The notes under the pieces: generated by a model
Told to the model about the DNA's origin: nothing
The model's database searches: none
What the model saw: the letters and a program-made list of their open reading frames with translations, nothing else
DNA from: Deltaproteobacteria bacterium
GTDB lineage: Bacteria; Myxococcota; Kuafuiibacteriia; Kuafuiibacteriales; Kuafuiibacteriaceae
DNA: 54,122 bases
NCBI GenBank assembly: GCA_011526105.1
Contig: WYAZ01000135.1
Location: 147,190-201,311 of the forward strand
Direction of reading: 5' to 3'
Shown here: positions 16,192 to 24,959 of the stretch, piece by piece
How the letters are laid out: each line of letters starts with the position of its first letter
Numbering within the stretch: the stretch's first letter is position 1
Position numbers and translations under genes: made by a program

Positions 16192-17574
16192 ATGCCGCGC
16201 GTGCAGCTCTCCACCCGAGTGCATGGTGAGAACTTCACCTTCGGCTCCCTGAAGGAGGTGCTCGCTCGAGCCAACGAACTCCGAAGCGGAGACCGTCAGG
16301 CCGGCCTATCCGCTCGATCCATGCGTGAGATGGCGGGGGCCAAGCGGGTCCTCGCGGCGCTGACCATGCAAGAGCTGCGCGAGCACCCGAGCGTCCCGTA
16401 CGAGCAAGACGAGGTCACCCGGGTGGTCGAGGACGGGCTCGATGAAGCGGCCTATCAGAAGGTGAAGACCTGGTCGGTCTCCGAGCTCCGCGAGTGGATC
16501 CTGGACGACAAGACCTCCGGCGAGGAGATCCGCGCGGTCGGGCCCGGTCTCACCCCCGAGATGATCGCGGCGGTCGCGAAGCTCATGAGCAACATGGACC
16601 TCGTGCTCGGCGCGCGGAAGATCCGCGTGGTGGTCCGCTGCAACGCCACGCTCGGTCTCGCCGGTCGCATCTCGAGTCGCCTTCAGCCCAACCATCCGAC
16701 CGACAGCGTCGAAGGCGTGCTCGCCGCCGTCAAAGATGGCCTGTCTTTCGGCAACGGCGACGCGGTCATCGGCGTGAACCCGTCCACCGGCGACATCCAG
16801 TCCACCATCGACATCCTCAAGGGCGTGAAGGATCTCATGCGCCGGTTTCGGATCCCCACGCAGAACTGCGTGCTCAGCCACGTGACCATCCAGATGGCGG
16901 CGGTCCGAAAGGGCGCCCCGCTCGACCTCATGTTCCAGAGCATCGCTGGCAGCGAAGGCGCAAACCGCAACTTCGGCGTGAGTGTCTCCGTGCTCGACGA
17001 GGCGATGGATCTTGCGCTGCGCGAAGGCACCGCGCGTGGTCCGAACGTCATGTACTTCGAGACGGGTCAGGGCACGGCGCTCTCGGCGAACGCCCATCAC
17101 GACACCGACCAAGTCACCATGGAGGCGAGGGCTTATGGGCTCGCACGCCGCTATCAGCCGTTTCTGGTGAACAGCGTCGTGGGCTTCATTGGGCCGGAGT
17201 ATCTCGAGAACGCCAAGGAGATCACCCGCGCCGGTCTCGAGGATCACTTCATGGGTAAGCTCACCGGCATCTCCATGGGTTGCGACGCCTGCTACACGAA
17301 TCACGCCATCTCCGATCAGAACGACCAGGAGAACCTCGAACTCCTGCTCGCCACCGCGGGTGTGAACTACCTGATGGGCATCCCGATGGGGGACGACGTC
17401 ATGCTCAACTATCAGACCACGTCCTTTCACAACAACGCTGCGCTGCGCGAGATCCTCGGGCTCAAGCCCACCCCCGAGTTCGAGGCTTGGCTCGAGAAGA
17501 TGGGGCTCTGGCGAAACGGCCGGCTCACGGAGCGGGCCGGTGATCCCACCGTGTTTGCGCGGGAGTGGGCATGA
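16192..17574 (+). CDS. eutB: Ethanolamine ammonia-lyase large subunit
   Basis: A 460-residue EutB, close to the usual ~453. EutBC uses adenosylcobalamin to split ethanolamine into acetaldehyde and ammonia. The body is highly conserved: FTFGSLKEVLARANELRSGD at the N-terminus, ARKIRVVVRCNATLGLAGR in the barrel, MYFETGQGTALSANAHHDTD near residue 295 (substrate site), and GCDACYTNHAISDQND and MGIPMGDDVMLNYQTTSFH toward the end. I chose ATG 16192; TTG 16162 upstream is in frame but would lengthen it. The stop overlaps the eutC start (ATGA). No cobalamin riboswitch was recognised in the short leader. Confidence 0.97.
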   Translation: MPRVQLSTRVHGENFTFGSLKEVLARANELRSGDRQAGLSARSMREMAGAKRVLAALTMQELREHPSVPYEQDEVTRVVEDGLDEAAYQKVKTWSVSELREWILDDKTSGEEIRAVGPGLTPEMIAAVAKLMSNMDLVLGARKIRVVVRCNATLGLAGRISSRLQPNHPTDSVEGVLAAVKDGLSFGNGDAVIGVNPSTGDIQSTIDILKGVKDLMRRFRIPTQNCVLSHVTIQMAAVRKGAPLDLMFQSIAGSEGANRNFGVSVSVLDEAMDLALREGTARGPNVMYFETGQGTALSANAHHDTDQVTMEARAYGLARRYQPFLVNSVVGFIGPEYLENAKEITRAGLEDHFMGKLTGISMGCDACYTNHAISDQNDQENLELLLATAGVNYLMGIPMGDDVMLNYQTTSFHNNAALREILGLKPTPEFEAWLEKMGLWRNGRLTERAGDPTVFAREWA

Positions 17575-18443
17575 GCGGGGCAAGCTTCGACGCTGAGACC
17601 TTGCGCACCATCGTGCGCGAGGTGATCGCGGAAGTGGCGCGGGAGAGCGAGGCCGCGGCATCGAAGGCACCCGCCTCCGAAGGTCCGGTGACCGAGTCCC
17701 GCCCTCAGCGCCTTGGCCCGGCGCATCGTCCCGAGCGACCGCTGTACAGGCCTGAGGCCGCACCCGGCATCGTGGCCGCCAATCCGGCCCGCCTGCTCCA
17801 GGGCCGCACCGGCACGCGTTATCTCACCGAGGTCTACGTGGGCCTTCGCGCCGATCACGCGGTGGCCATCGACGCGGTGAACAGCGAAGTCCCCGACGGC
17901 TGGGCCGAGGCTCAGGAGTGGCTCGCGCTTCGGTCCAGGGCGAGCTCGCTGCAAGACTTCTTGCTCTACCCCGAGCACGGGCGCGGTCTCGATCCAGACT
18001 CCGCCGCGCTGCTCGGCCGCGAGGGTGACAAGGGCAGCGACGTGCAGATCATCGCCGGCGATGGCCTCTCGGCGCACGCGCTGCTCTTGAATGGGCCGGC
18101 GCTGGTCCAGGCTCTGAGCAAGGATCTCACCGCCGCTGGCTTCAAAGTAGGGCGGCCGGTCTTCGTCAAGCACGCGCGCATCGGCGTGCAGGACGAGGTC
18201 GGGGTGCTGCTCGGCGCCAAGTGCACGCTCATCATCGTGGGCGAGCGTCCGGGTCTGGGCACCGGCGATTCGCTCTCGGTCTACACCGCGCACGGACCTC
18301 GGCTGGGCCAGGAGAACTCCGAGAAGGACTGCATCTCCAACGTCCGGGCGCTTGGTTTTCCGCCCGCCGCGGCGTCCCTGCGGTGCGTCGAACTCCTGAA
18401 GCGAACCTTTGCGGCCGGTGGTGGAGGCGTGAAGCTCACATGA
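17571..18443 (+). CDS. eutC: Ethanolamine ammonia-lyase small subunit
   Basis: A 290-residue EutC. The first ~65 residues are a variable, charged N-terminal tail, which in this family can act as an encapsulation or assembly peptide. The conserved part starts at NPARLLQGRTGTRYLTEVYV. Cobalamin-contacting segments include DVQIIAGDGLSAHA and TLIIVGERPGLGTGDSLSVY, and the Asn/Cys-containing DCISNVR is near the end. It overlaps eutB and eutL by four bases on each side, so the subunits are produced together. Confidence 0.96.
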   Translation: MSGASFDAETLRTIVREVIAEVARESEAAASKAPASEGPVTESRPQRLGPAHRPERPLYRPEAAPGIVAANPARLLQGRTGTRYLTEVYVGLRADHAVAIDAVNSEVPDGWAEAQEWLALRSRASSLQDFLLYPEHGRGLDPDSAALLGREGDKGSDVQIIAGDGLSAHALLLNGPALVQALSKDLTAAGFKVGRPVFVKHARIGVQDEVGVLLGAKCTLIIVGERPGLGTGDSLSVYTAHGPRLGQENSEKDCISNVRALGFPPAAASLRCVELLKRTFAAGGGGVKLT

Positions 18444-19123
18444 CCCTCGAAGCTCTGAGACCCAAGATCCTCGCCTGTCGTCAGCTCGACGAGCTCGAGC
18501 CGCGCCTCGCAAAGGCGCTCGGACTCGACCCCGAGAGACACGTGTCCGCCGGTTTCATCACCGCCGATCAAGATGACGCCATGTACGCGGCGCTCGATCA
18601 CGCCACCAAGTTCGCAGAGGTCGATGTCGTGTACGCGAAGTCCTTCTACGCGGGCGCCGCGCACGCTTCGGGTCCCTACTCGGGCGAGGTCTTGGGGGTC
18701 ATCGCCGGACCGCATCCGGACGAGGTGCGAGAAGGCCTCTGGTCCCTTCGCCAAAGCCTCCTCGAGACCTTCTGCTTCTACAAGGTCGAGGGCACGGACG
18801 GTCCGGCCTTCTTCCCGCAGGTCATTGGAAACCTCGGGCGCTACTTGTCGCGCGAAGCCGGAGTCGAACCCGGTACCGCCATGGCCTATCTGATCGCGCC
18901 ACCGCTCGAGTCTCAGATCGGCCTCGACGCCGCGCTCAAGGCCGCGGACGTGGAGATGAGGAAGTGGTTTGGGCCTCCCACGGAGACCAACTACGGTGGC
19001 GCCTATCTGACCGGTGCGCTTCACGACGTCGAGGCCGCCGCTCGCGCCTTCAGCGACGCAGTGAGTGCGGTAGCAGCCTCTCCGCTCGCCGCGCTCCGCC
19101 GACCCGAGCGCGAGCGCCACTGA
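18440..19123 (+). CDS. eutL: EutL-type trimeric microcompartment shell protein
   Basis: A 227-residue BMC-T protein with two BMC-like halves (ADQDDAMYAALDHATKFAEVDVVYAKSFYAG in the first; IGLDAALKAADVEMRKWFG...TNYGGAYLTG in the second). In enteric bacteria EutL forms a gated trimeric shell tile of the ethanolamine microcompartment. Here it directly follows eutC, and no EutM/EutK (BMC-H) or EutN (BMC-P) gene is in the window, so a complete shell would need genes elsewhere. It may instead work outside a shell, for example binding ethanolamine or cobalamin. Confidence 0.9.
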   Translation: MTLEALRPKILACRQLDELEPRLAKALGLDPERHVSAGFITADQDDAMYAALDHATKFAEVDVVYAKSFYAGAAHASGPYSGEVLGVIAGPHPDEVREGLWSLRQSLLETFCFYKVEGTDGPAFFPQVIGNLGRYLSREAGVEPGTAMAYLIAPPLESQIGLDAALKAADVEMRKWFGPPTETNYGGAYLTGALHDVEAAARAFSDAVSAVAASPLAALRRPERERH

Positions 19124-19126
19124 CGA

Positions 19127-20443
19127 GTGCGCCCGCTCGCGCGCGTCCTCGGCCCCGTCACGACGCTCCTCGTGGGTGTGGGCATCGCCGTGGGCTCGGG
19201 AATCCTTCGTACGCCCGGTCTCGTCGCCACCGAGCTGCCTTCGCCCCTCTGGATCCTCATCGTCTGGATCATCGGCGGGGTGTTCTGCCTCGCTTCGGGC
19301 CTCGTGAGCGCCGAGCTCTCGACGCGCTTCCCCAAAGCGGGTGGTGAGTACGTCTACTTGCGTGAGGCCTATGGCGAAGGCGTGGCCTTCTTCTTCGGCT
19401 GGGCGTTTACGGTGTTCATCGTGGGCGGCGGCGTCGCGACCATCGGCGCGGCGGCCGGAGAGGCTGCGGCGGCCGTCTTTGGACTGGGAGCCGAGACCGC
19501 GCCCTGGCTGGCCGCGTTCTCGGTCGCAGCGGTCACTGGTCTGAACGCGATCGGCTTGTCGACCGGCGCCGGGGCGCAGAACATCCTCACCGGGGCGAAG
19601 ATCTTTGCGCTCGCGGTCGTGGCGGTGCTCGGCTTCACGCTCGGGGCGCCGAGCAAGCTCATGTTCGCGATCGAGGCTGCGCCCGCGATTGGTCTCGGCG
19701 GCTTCTTGGCCGCCCTGCCGCCGGTCTTGTTCGCCTACGCGGGGACCACCGACACCGCGAAGCTGGCGGAGGAAGTCGAGAACCCGGAGAAGTCGATGCC
19801 TCGGGCGATGGTGGGGGCGGCCCTGCTCGTGACCGTGGTCTATCTGGTCGTCAATCTCTCGTACCTGTTCGTCCTGAGCCCGGCGGAGATGAAGGGCCGA
19901 AGCTTCGTGGCGAGTGACATCTTCTCGATTCTGCTCGGGCCGGTCGGTGAACGCGCGATGAATGCGGTGAGCCTGCTCGTGTTCCTCGGCGCTTTGTCCT
20001 CGACGGTGCTCGCCACGGTGCGAGTGACCTTCGCTTTGGCCCGCGATGGTCTCGCCCCTTCGCGACTGGCGTTCATCTCCAAGGCACAAGCTCCGGTGCC
20101 CGCTTTGGTTTTGGTGGGTCTGATCGCGACGACCTTCACGCTGTTTCGAGGCTTCCGTCAGATCCTCGACATCTACTTCTTGGCGAGCTCCGTGTTGTTT
20201 GGACTCACCTACTTGTCGCTGCTCGTCTTTCGGGCGCGCGACGCGAGGGCCGGTCGGTCCGCGCCTCCTGGCATGTTTCGGTGTCCGAGCGCAGGCCTGC
20301 TCGTGTTTGGGCTCATCGCGGTTCAGCTCGCCATCGCGGCGGACATCCTGCGGACGAATCCCAAAGACGCGATCGGTGCGGGTGGTCTGGTCCTCGTGCT
20401 GGCGGTGGCGTACTCGGGCTTGCGTTGGTCGCGCAGGAGGTAG
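19127..20443 (+). CDS. APC-superfamily permease, probably for ethanolamine
   Basis: A 438-residue integral membrane protein with about 12 transmembrane helices. The APC signature is GVGIAVGSGILRTPG in helix 1; FPKAGGEYVYLREAYG and LFAYAGTTDTAKLAEEVENPEKSMPRA follow. The GTG start lies 3 bases after the eutL stop, so it is co-transcribed. APC transporters of ethanolamine are known, and the operon position makes ethanolamine the likely substrate. Sequence alone does not exclude amino acids. Confidence 0.85.
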   Translation: MRPLARVLGPVTTLLVGVGIAVGSGILRTPGLVATELPSPLWILIVWIIGGVFCLASGLVSAELSTRFPKAGGEYVYLREAYGEGVAFFFGWAFTVFIVGGGVATIGAAAGEAAAAVFGLGAETAPWLAAFSVAAVTGLNAIGLSTGAGAQNILTGAKIFALAVVAVLGFTLGAPSKLMFAIEAAPAIGLGGFLAALPPVLFAYAGTTDTAKLAEEVENPEKSMPRAMVGAALLVTVVYLVVNLSYLFVLSPAEMKGRSFVASDIFSILLGPVGERAMNAVSLLVFLGALSSTVLATVRVTFALARDGLAPSRLAFISKAQAPVPALVLVGLIATTFTLFRGFRQILDIYFLASSVLFGLTYLSLLVFRARDARAGRSAPPGMFRCPSAGLLVFGLIAVQLAIAADILRTNPKDAIGAGGLVLVLAVAYSGLRWSRRR

Positions 20444-20500
20444 CGACTGCTCCTGCTCGGCGCAGCACAAATGATACGCCGCATTGCGCGAAAGCTGCCC

Positions 20501-20532
20501 TTACAGATCTCCGCGTAAGTGTACTGATACAC
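20501..20532 (+). promoter_or_regulatory. Possible promoter with small palindrome before the 20662 gene
   Basis: TTACAG (20501-20506) and TGATAC (20525-20530) are spaced by 18 bases like a sigma-70 promoter. They overlap a palindrome, GTGTA-CTGA-TACAC at 20519-20532. The segment is less GC-rich than its surroundings and lies ~130 bases before the ATG. This is a visual match only. Confidence 0.3.
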
Positions 20533-20661
20533 AAGAAACAATCTCCGAGGCCTTATCTCTGGTCTGCGGTCGATATCGGGCAACTCGAGCGCGTCAGTCG
20601 CGATAACGCGGGCAAGACTTCGGTGCTCGTTGTGGCGCCGACCCTGACAGGAGCACAGCTT

Positions 20662-22020
20662 ATGACCTCTATCATTCCCCCCGGCCTGGCCGAACGCATG
20701 AAGCTTCTTCGAGAGATTGAGGACCCCAGCGTCCGTCGAAGCTTTGAGAAGGTGACGCGCGACCTGCGCATTGACGAGAAGGAGGTCGAAGACCTGTTTC
20801 GCGCCGCGAGCCGCGACAATCCTTTCGTTTCTGGCGACTCGACGACGCTTCGAGAGAGCCGAGACCTCGGACGCATTCGCGACGGCGGAAGCTCGCTCCT
20901 CTCCACCATGGCGGCGAGCAAGAGCTACGACGCGAAGTTGGACGCCCTGAAGGCTCGGCCTCACCTCGGGGTCTCCGACGATGACGGCGGACTGCGCTCG
21001 TCTCAGGTGGCCGTCGACCGCATCGCCGTCCGGGGCGAGGCGTCCGGCTACGTGTACTGCCCGCCGAATGCTCGATGCATTGGCGCGCCGTCCACGTTCC
21101 GCGTCGAGCTCGACGGACGGAACTTCAGCGTGCATCCCCAGACTGGGGAGAGCGCGAAGAGCGTAGCGGGCCGGCTCGCGGCCGAGCTCGACAAGGCCGG
21201 CTACGGAGCCACCGTCGAGTCGAGCCGAGGTCTCGCGATCCTTTCGATCGCGCGTCCTTCGCAGCCCGACTCGCTGAAGATAGGCGAGTACCACCAGCTG
21301 AGCGGACAGATTGCGCACCGGAATCACTTCGGGATCGGGGGCGAGGCGCCGCCGAGTGGGAATCATCTCGTGCTCGACGAGCCCAAGCAGGTGAACGGAC
21401 AGACGGTGAACGAGCTGTACCTTCGCAATCAGGACGAGCTCGCCGAGGGCACACGCCTCGAGCTGAATGGCCGCCTCGATCAGGGAAGCTACGGCGGGGT
21501 GGAGACTCCGCCGCGGACGTATCTCGCGCTGTCGGGGGTCACTAACCTCAGCGCCGGCGAACCCAAGTACGACGGCCAGCAGTTCACCAGCTCGGCGGGC
21601 AAGAAGCTCCCGATCCTGGCCTACAACCGGCCGATGCTCTACGACGCTCCGGCGCGTATCTTCGTGCTCGACCAAGGACAGGACCGCGCGTTTCTGGGCG
21701 GCATGGGCGGCATGGTGCCGCCGTGGATGAACCACTTCCACGGCTTCCGTGGTTCGGCCAAGATCGAGAACGCGACCCAGGCCGATCGGAACGCCATCAC
21801 GATCGACAGCGAAGGCGCGCCGACGAGCAAGGCTTCGGGCAAGAAGCTGACGCACGTGGGTCAGGAGACCGCGGATCCGTCGGGACCCATCCCGTTTGGT
21901 GCCCCGCCGAACTGGTTCTACGACGCGGATGCAGGGACGCTCTATCGCATCGATCCGCAGCTGGGTTCCAGCCAGCCGCATCGTCTCGCGCAGGTCATTC
22001 GACTTCCGCAGGCGGTGTGA
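20662..22020 (+). CDS. Hypothetical protein, no signal peptide
   Basis: A 452-residue protein. ATG 20662 has GGAG nine bases upstream. The N-terminus (residues 1-55) is helical and charged (LAERMKLLREIEDPSVRRSFEK, with a polar linker after), then residues ~110-220 read as a small alpha/beta domain (FRVELDGRNFSVHPQTGE, SVAGRLAAELDKAGYGATVE). The C-terminal half is Gly/Pro/Asn-rich with many beta-like stretches and a Met-rich GGMGGMVPPWMNHFHGF patch. I do not recognise the family. It stands alone between the eut operon and a convergent lipoprotein gene only 8 bases away. Confidence 0.7.
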   Translation: MTSIIPPGLAERMKLLREIEDPSVRRSFEKVTRDLRIDEKEVEDLFRAASRDNPFVSGDSTTLRESRDLGRIRDGGSSLLSTMAASKSYDAKLDALKARPHLGVSDDDGGLRSSQVAVDRIAVRGEASGYVYCPPNARCIGAPSTFRVELDGRNFSVHPQTGESAKSVAGRLAAELDKAGYGATVESSRGLAILSIARPSQPDSLKIGEYHQLSGQIAHRNHFGIGGEAPPSGNHLVLDEPKQVNGQTVNELYLRNQDELAEGTRLELNGRLDQGSYGGVETPPRTYLALSGVTNLSAGEPKYDGQQFTSSAGKKLPILAYNRPMLYDAPARIFVLDQGQDRAFLGGMGGMVPPWMNHFHGFRGSAKIENATQADRNAITIDSEGAPTSKASGKKLTHVGQETADPSGPIPFGAPPNWFYDADAGTLYRIDPQLGSSQPHRLAQVIRLPQAV

Positions 22021-22028
22021 CGGGTGGA

Positions 22029-23300
22029 TTATCTGAGGCCGTTGAAGCGGAGCGTGTAGAAGCTGCCGCAGGCATAGCCCTCGAAGCGACGGACGCGGAC
22101 GTAGTAGGTTCCGCCGTCTTCGGCGCCGAAGCGCTCTCCCCAGGAGATGAGCTCGTTCACGTTGCCCACGCCCGTGCTGCTGGCGATGGGCACGCGGGCC
22201 TCGCAATCCGCGAGTGAAGGGTAGAGATACACGTCGTAGTCGTGTCCGGGCGGGACGTCGCTCAGCTCGACCTCGATGAACTCACGAAGCGGGCTTGCGG
22301 CATCGGTGACCGTGAACTTGAAGCAATCGACGTCATCGACCACGGAGTCAAAGCTGGGATTGACCGTGATGTTTGGGTTCACGACCGCGGTCACGAAAGC
22401 GCAGCTCGCGCAGGTGTCGTTGACCTCCCAGGCGTCGGGGGTGCGGAGGTCGCTGCCGTTGCAGTCTTGATCGATGCCATCTCCGCAGATCTCTTGCGTG
22501 CCCGCGCCGACCTCGCAGAGGCCCCAGGCCCCGCTCGCGCCGCAGGTCTGGATGCCCATCGAGCACATGCCCGAGCCGGATGCGACGCAGCTCCGGGTCT
22601 GGTCAATGCAGTCGGGGTCCTCGCAGTCCCGGAGGTTGTCGCAGTCGTCGTCGACGCCGTCGTTGCAGTCCGCTTCGCGCTCCCCGCCCCGACAGGTGCA
22701 GACGCCGGCGTTACAGAACTCATCCGCCTCGCAGGGGTTCATGCAGTCGCCGCAGTGGTTCACGTCGCTCTGCTCATCCACGCAGGCGCCGCCGCAGGAG
22801 ATGCCCCCGCCTTCGCAGTCGCAAGAGCCGTTGATGCAGATCTGGCCTCCGGTGCAGCGCCGAGCGCACACGCCACAGTTATCGGGGTCGTTCAGCTCGT
22901 CGACGCAGCCGACCGAGCAGCGGAGCTGAGTGCCGGGGCACCGACAGTCTCCACCGGAGCAGACCAAGCCATCGTCACACCGGCGATCACACTGTCCGCA
23001 GTGCTCGAGCTCGCTCGAGACGTCGACGCAGCTCGCTCCGCACGCGCGCAGCGTGGGTCCACAACTCGCCGCGCATTCGCTGTTTGCGCAGAACTGGCCG
23101 GCGGGACAGCTCCGTTCACATCCTCCGCAGTGGAGTGCGTTGCTGGCCGTGTTGACGCACAGCCCGAGGCACAGGGTCTGACCGGGTTGGCAGGTGGGGG
23201 CGCCGTCAAACTGCACGAAGCCGGCGTCCGTCTCGAGGACCGGGTCGCCGCAACCAAAGGAGAGGGTGAGGCCGAAAGCCAGCAACCGAGCCCAGCGCAC
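22029..23300 (-). CDS. Cys-rich repeat lipoprotein with MopE motif and PPC-like C-terminal domain
   Basis: A 423-residue protein with GTG start and lipobox LTLSFGC (Cys17). Residues ~35-205 hold four to five ~40-residue Cys-rich repeats of the type CGxxCVDxxxDxxHCGxCxxxC, found in many myxobacterial surface proteins. Next comes a partial MopE-like segment (DCNDGVDDDCDNLRDC..., EICGDGIDQDCNGSDL). The last ~140 residues resemble a bacterial pre-peptidase C-terminal (PPC) beta-sandwich (DDVDCFKFTVTD...YDVYLYPS...YYVRVRRFEGY). Probably a surface adhesion or display protein. It is divergent from the 23414 gene. Confidence 0.8.
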   Translation of the reverse strand: MRWARLLAFGLTLSFGCGDPVLETDAGFVQFDGAPTCQPGQTLCLGLCVNTASNALHCGGCERSCPAGQFCANSECAASCGPTLRACGASCVDVSSELEHCGQCDRRCDDGLVCSGGDCRCPGTQLRCSVGCVDELNDPDNCGVCARRCTGGQICINGSCDCEGGGISCGGACVDEQSDVNHCGDCMNPCEADEFCNAGVCTCRGGEREADCNDGVDDDCDNLRDCEDPDCIDQTRSCVASGSGMCSMGIQTCGASGAWGLCEVGAGTQEICGDGIDQDCNGSDLRTPDAWEVNDTCASCAFVTAVVNPNITVNPSFDSVVDDVDCFKFTVTDAASPLREFIEVELSDVPPGHDYDVYLYPSLADCEARVPIASSTGVGNVNELISWGERFGAEDGGTYYVRVRRFEGYACGSFYTLRFNGLR

Positions 23301-23413
23301 GGCGAGAACGTAGCACGAGGTTGTTCCCAGGCCCCCGGGCCGGATGGATTACGTATACCTACATATGTCTACATCGGCTACACTCGCTCGGTCAGAGGTT
23401 TCAGAGGTCCAAA

Positions 23414-24949
23414 GTGCGAACATATATCCATATATATCCAATGCTTATCGGAGCCGCTCTCGCAGGCTGCGGCGGCGAGCTGGGCGTCGGGCCGGCTGAG
23501 GATTCGCCGGCGGCGACCGAGATCCTGGCCCTTTCAACCTACGCCGCGAGCCTGGGAACGCTCATCGAGGTCTACGGCTCGGCCTTTCCGGATCCCAGCC
23601 AGGGCACGCTCGAACTCGAGTTCGAGGGACGCTTCAGGCGGGCCGATGGCTCCGAGGAGGCGGTGAGTTTCTCCGAAGGCGCACGTTTTGTGGACCCCGC
23701 CACGGCGCGCTGGACTGGCTTTGGGCCGTTTCGAAACCCGTTCTCGGCCAGCGAGCAGATCGGCACCTTCGTGGGTGAGGTCCGCGGGCGGATCCGTCGC
23801 CCCGACGGAAGCCGCACCGAGTCTTCTCCCCCGCTCGACATCGACTTCGAGGTTCGGCCGTCTCTGGTCGTGCGGGACTTTCAACCGGTCTCGGCCTCCT
23901 GCAGCGCACCGGTGCAGCGCGCGCTTGGAGGTGCGGCCTACCGCATCCGAGTCGAAGCGATCGGCTTCGTGCCCGCGGTCTACACATACACGCTGTCCAC
24001 GCCCTCGGTCGCCGGCGGACGGATCTCGCTCCGGCAGCTCGGTTCGGGGACGCTCGATACCGTGGGGCAGCGTGGCGAGTTGGTCATGCCGGATGTCCCC
24101 GAGGCTCTACCCTCCTATGGCGCGGTCTTGTCGATCGAGGCGCGGGCCGCTTCGGGCGAGAGCTACGGAAGCGTGTTTGGCTTCGAGGTCCATCGGCCGC
24201 TCGAGGTCTTCTACAACGGCAATGTGCAAGTCGCGGAGGTGCTCGCACCCACGCCGGTCAGCGGCTGCATTCCCGGCGGTGAGTCCGGTCGCGACGTGGA
24301 CTACGGCGAGTCGCAGACGGAGACCCGCAGCAAAGGATACAACCTCAATTGGAACGAGTCCTGGCTGAGCTCGCGCACCGTGTCGGTCGGTTCGCAGCAG
24401 ACCATCGGCCTCTCCGAGCAAAACGGCGTGGGCTTCTCCACCACCGACGGTGAGAGCTTCAACTGGTCGCTCGGGGCAGAGGTCACGGGCAGCGTCAGCC
24501 TCTTCAAGATGGTCGAGCTCGGCGTGGGTTTCACCGCGAGCCGCGGCGGCGACCGGAGTCGAAGCGTTTCCCAGTCGGTCAACCGCACCAGCGGTATCGA
24601 CGCCTCCACCACCACCACCGAGTCCGACTCGGTGACGGATCAAAACTCGATCGATCACGGAGAGGGCTTCTCGTGGGAGGCCAGCTCCAGCGAAAGCGTG
24701 GCGCGCGGGTTTGGCGGTTTCGTACTCCCGAAGAGCTACGGTGTCTTCTACCGTCAGACGATGCGGGTGCTACGGCGCGCCGCAGTCGTCACCTACAATC
24801 AATGCGGCGCGGCGAGCGTGGTGGCTGAACTCGACTTCTTTGATTGGGCGTGGTCTCCGGACCTCGCGCTCTCGAATGCCTGTCCCCCGCTGCCGGTGAG
24901 CAATCTCCCGGCCGCCGCCTGCTATGTTCCGCCCTGCGGCGGAGAGTGA
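23414..24949 (+). CDS. Lipoprotein with Ser/Thr-rich amphipathic beta region, possibly aerolysin-like
   Basis: A 511-residue protein. I chose GTG 23414 because AGAGG sits seven bases upstream and it gives a proper signal (MRTYIHIYPMLIGAALAGC); ATG 23441 lacks both. Residues ~30-280 form two immunoglobulin-like beta domains. Residues ~295-440 are strikingly Ser/Thr/Gly-rich with alternating polarity (WLSSRTVSVGSQQTIGLS, FNWSLGAEVTGSVSLFKMV, VSQSVNRTSGIDASTTTT), reminiscent of the membrane-inserting hairpin of aerolysin/ETX-MTX2 toxins. A pore-forming or fibre-forming role is possible but unproven. First gene of a four-gene run. Confidence 0.7.
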   Translation: MRTYIHIYPMLIGAALAGCGGELGVGPAEDSPAATEILALSTYAASLGTLIEVYGSAFPDPSQGTLELEFEGRFRRADGSEEAVSFSEGARFVDPATARWTGFGPFRNPFSASEQIGTFVGEVRGRIRRPDGSRTESSPPLDIDFEVRPSLVVRDFQPVSASCSAPVQRALGGAAYRIRVEAIGFVPAVYTYTLSTPSVAGGRISLRQLGSGTLDTVGQRGELVMPDVPEALPSYGAVLSIEARAASGESYGSVFGFEVHRPLEVFYNGNVQVAEVLAPTPVSGCIPGGESGRDVDYGESQTETRSKGYNLNWNESWLSSRTVSVGSQQTIGLSEQNGVGFSTTDGESFNWSLGAEVTGSVSLFKMVELGVGFTASRGGDRSRSVSQSVNRTSGIDASTTTTESDSVTDQNSIDHGEGFSWEASSSESVARGFGGFVLPKSYGVFYRQTMRVLRRAAVVTYNQCGAASVVAELDFFDWAWSPDLALSNACPPLPVSNLPAAACYVPPCGGE

Positions 24950-24959
24950 AGGCCACCTC

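Noticed and set aside
16306-17763. Long open frame antisense to eutB and the start of eutC
   Set aside because: High GC creates long antisense frames. The eutB frame is a complete, highly conserved enzyme; the antisense product is His/Arg/Asp-rich with no fold-like pattern.
18281-20470. 729-residue antisense frame across eutL and the permease
   Set aside because: The translation is extremely Arg/Glu/His-rich and lies opposite two recognisable genes.
20323-22206. 627-residue antisense frame opposite the 20662 gene
   Set aside because: Composition (Arg/His/Leu) is typical of an antisense shadow; the plus-strand frame has a ribosome-binding site and a protein-like composition.
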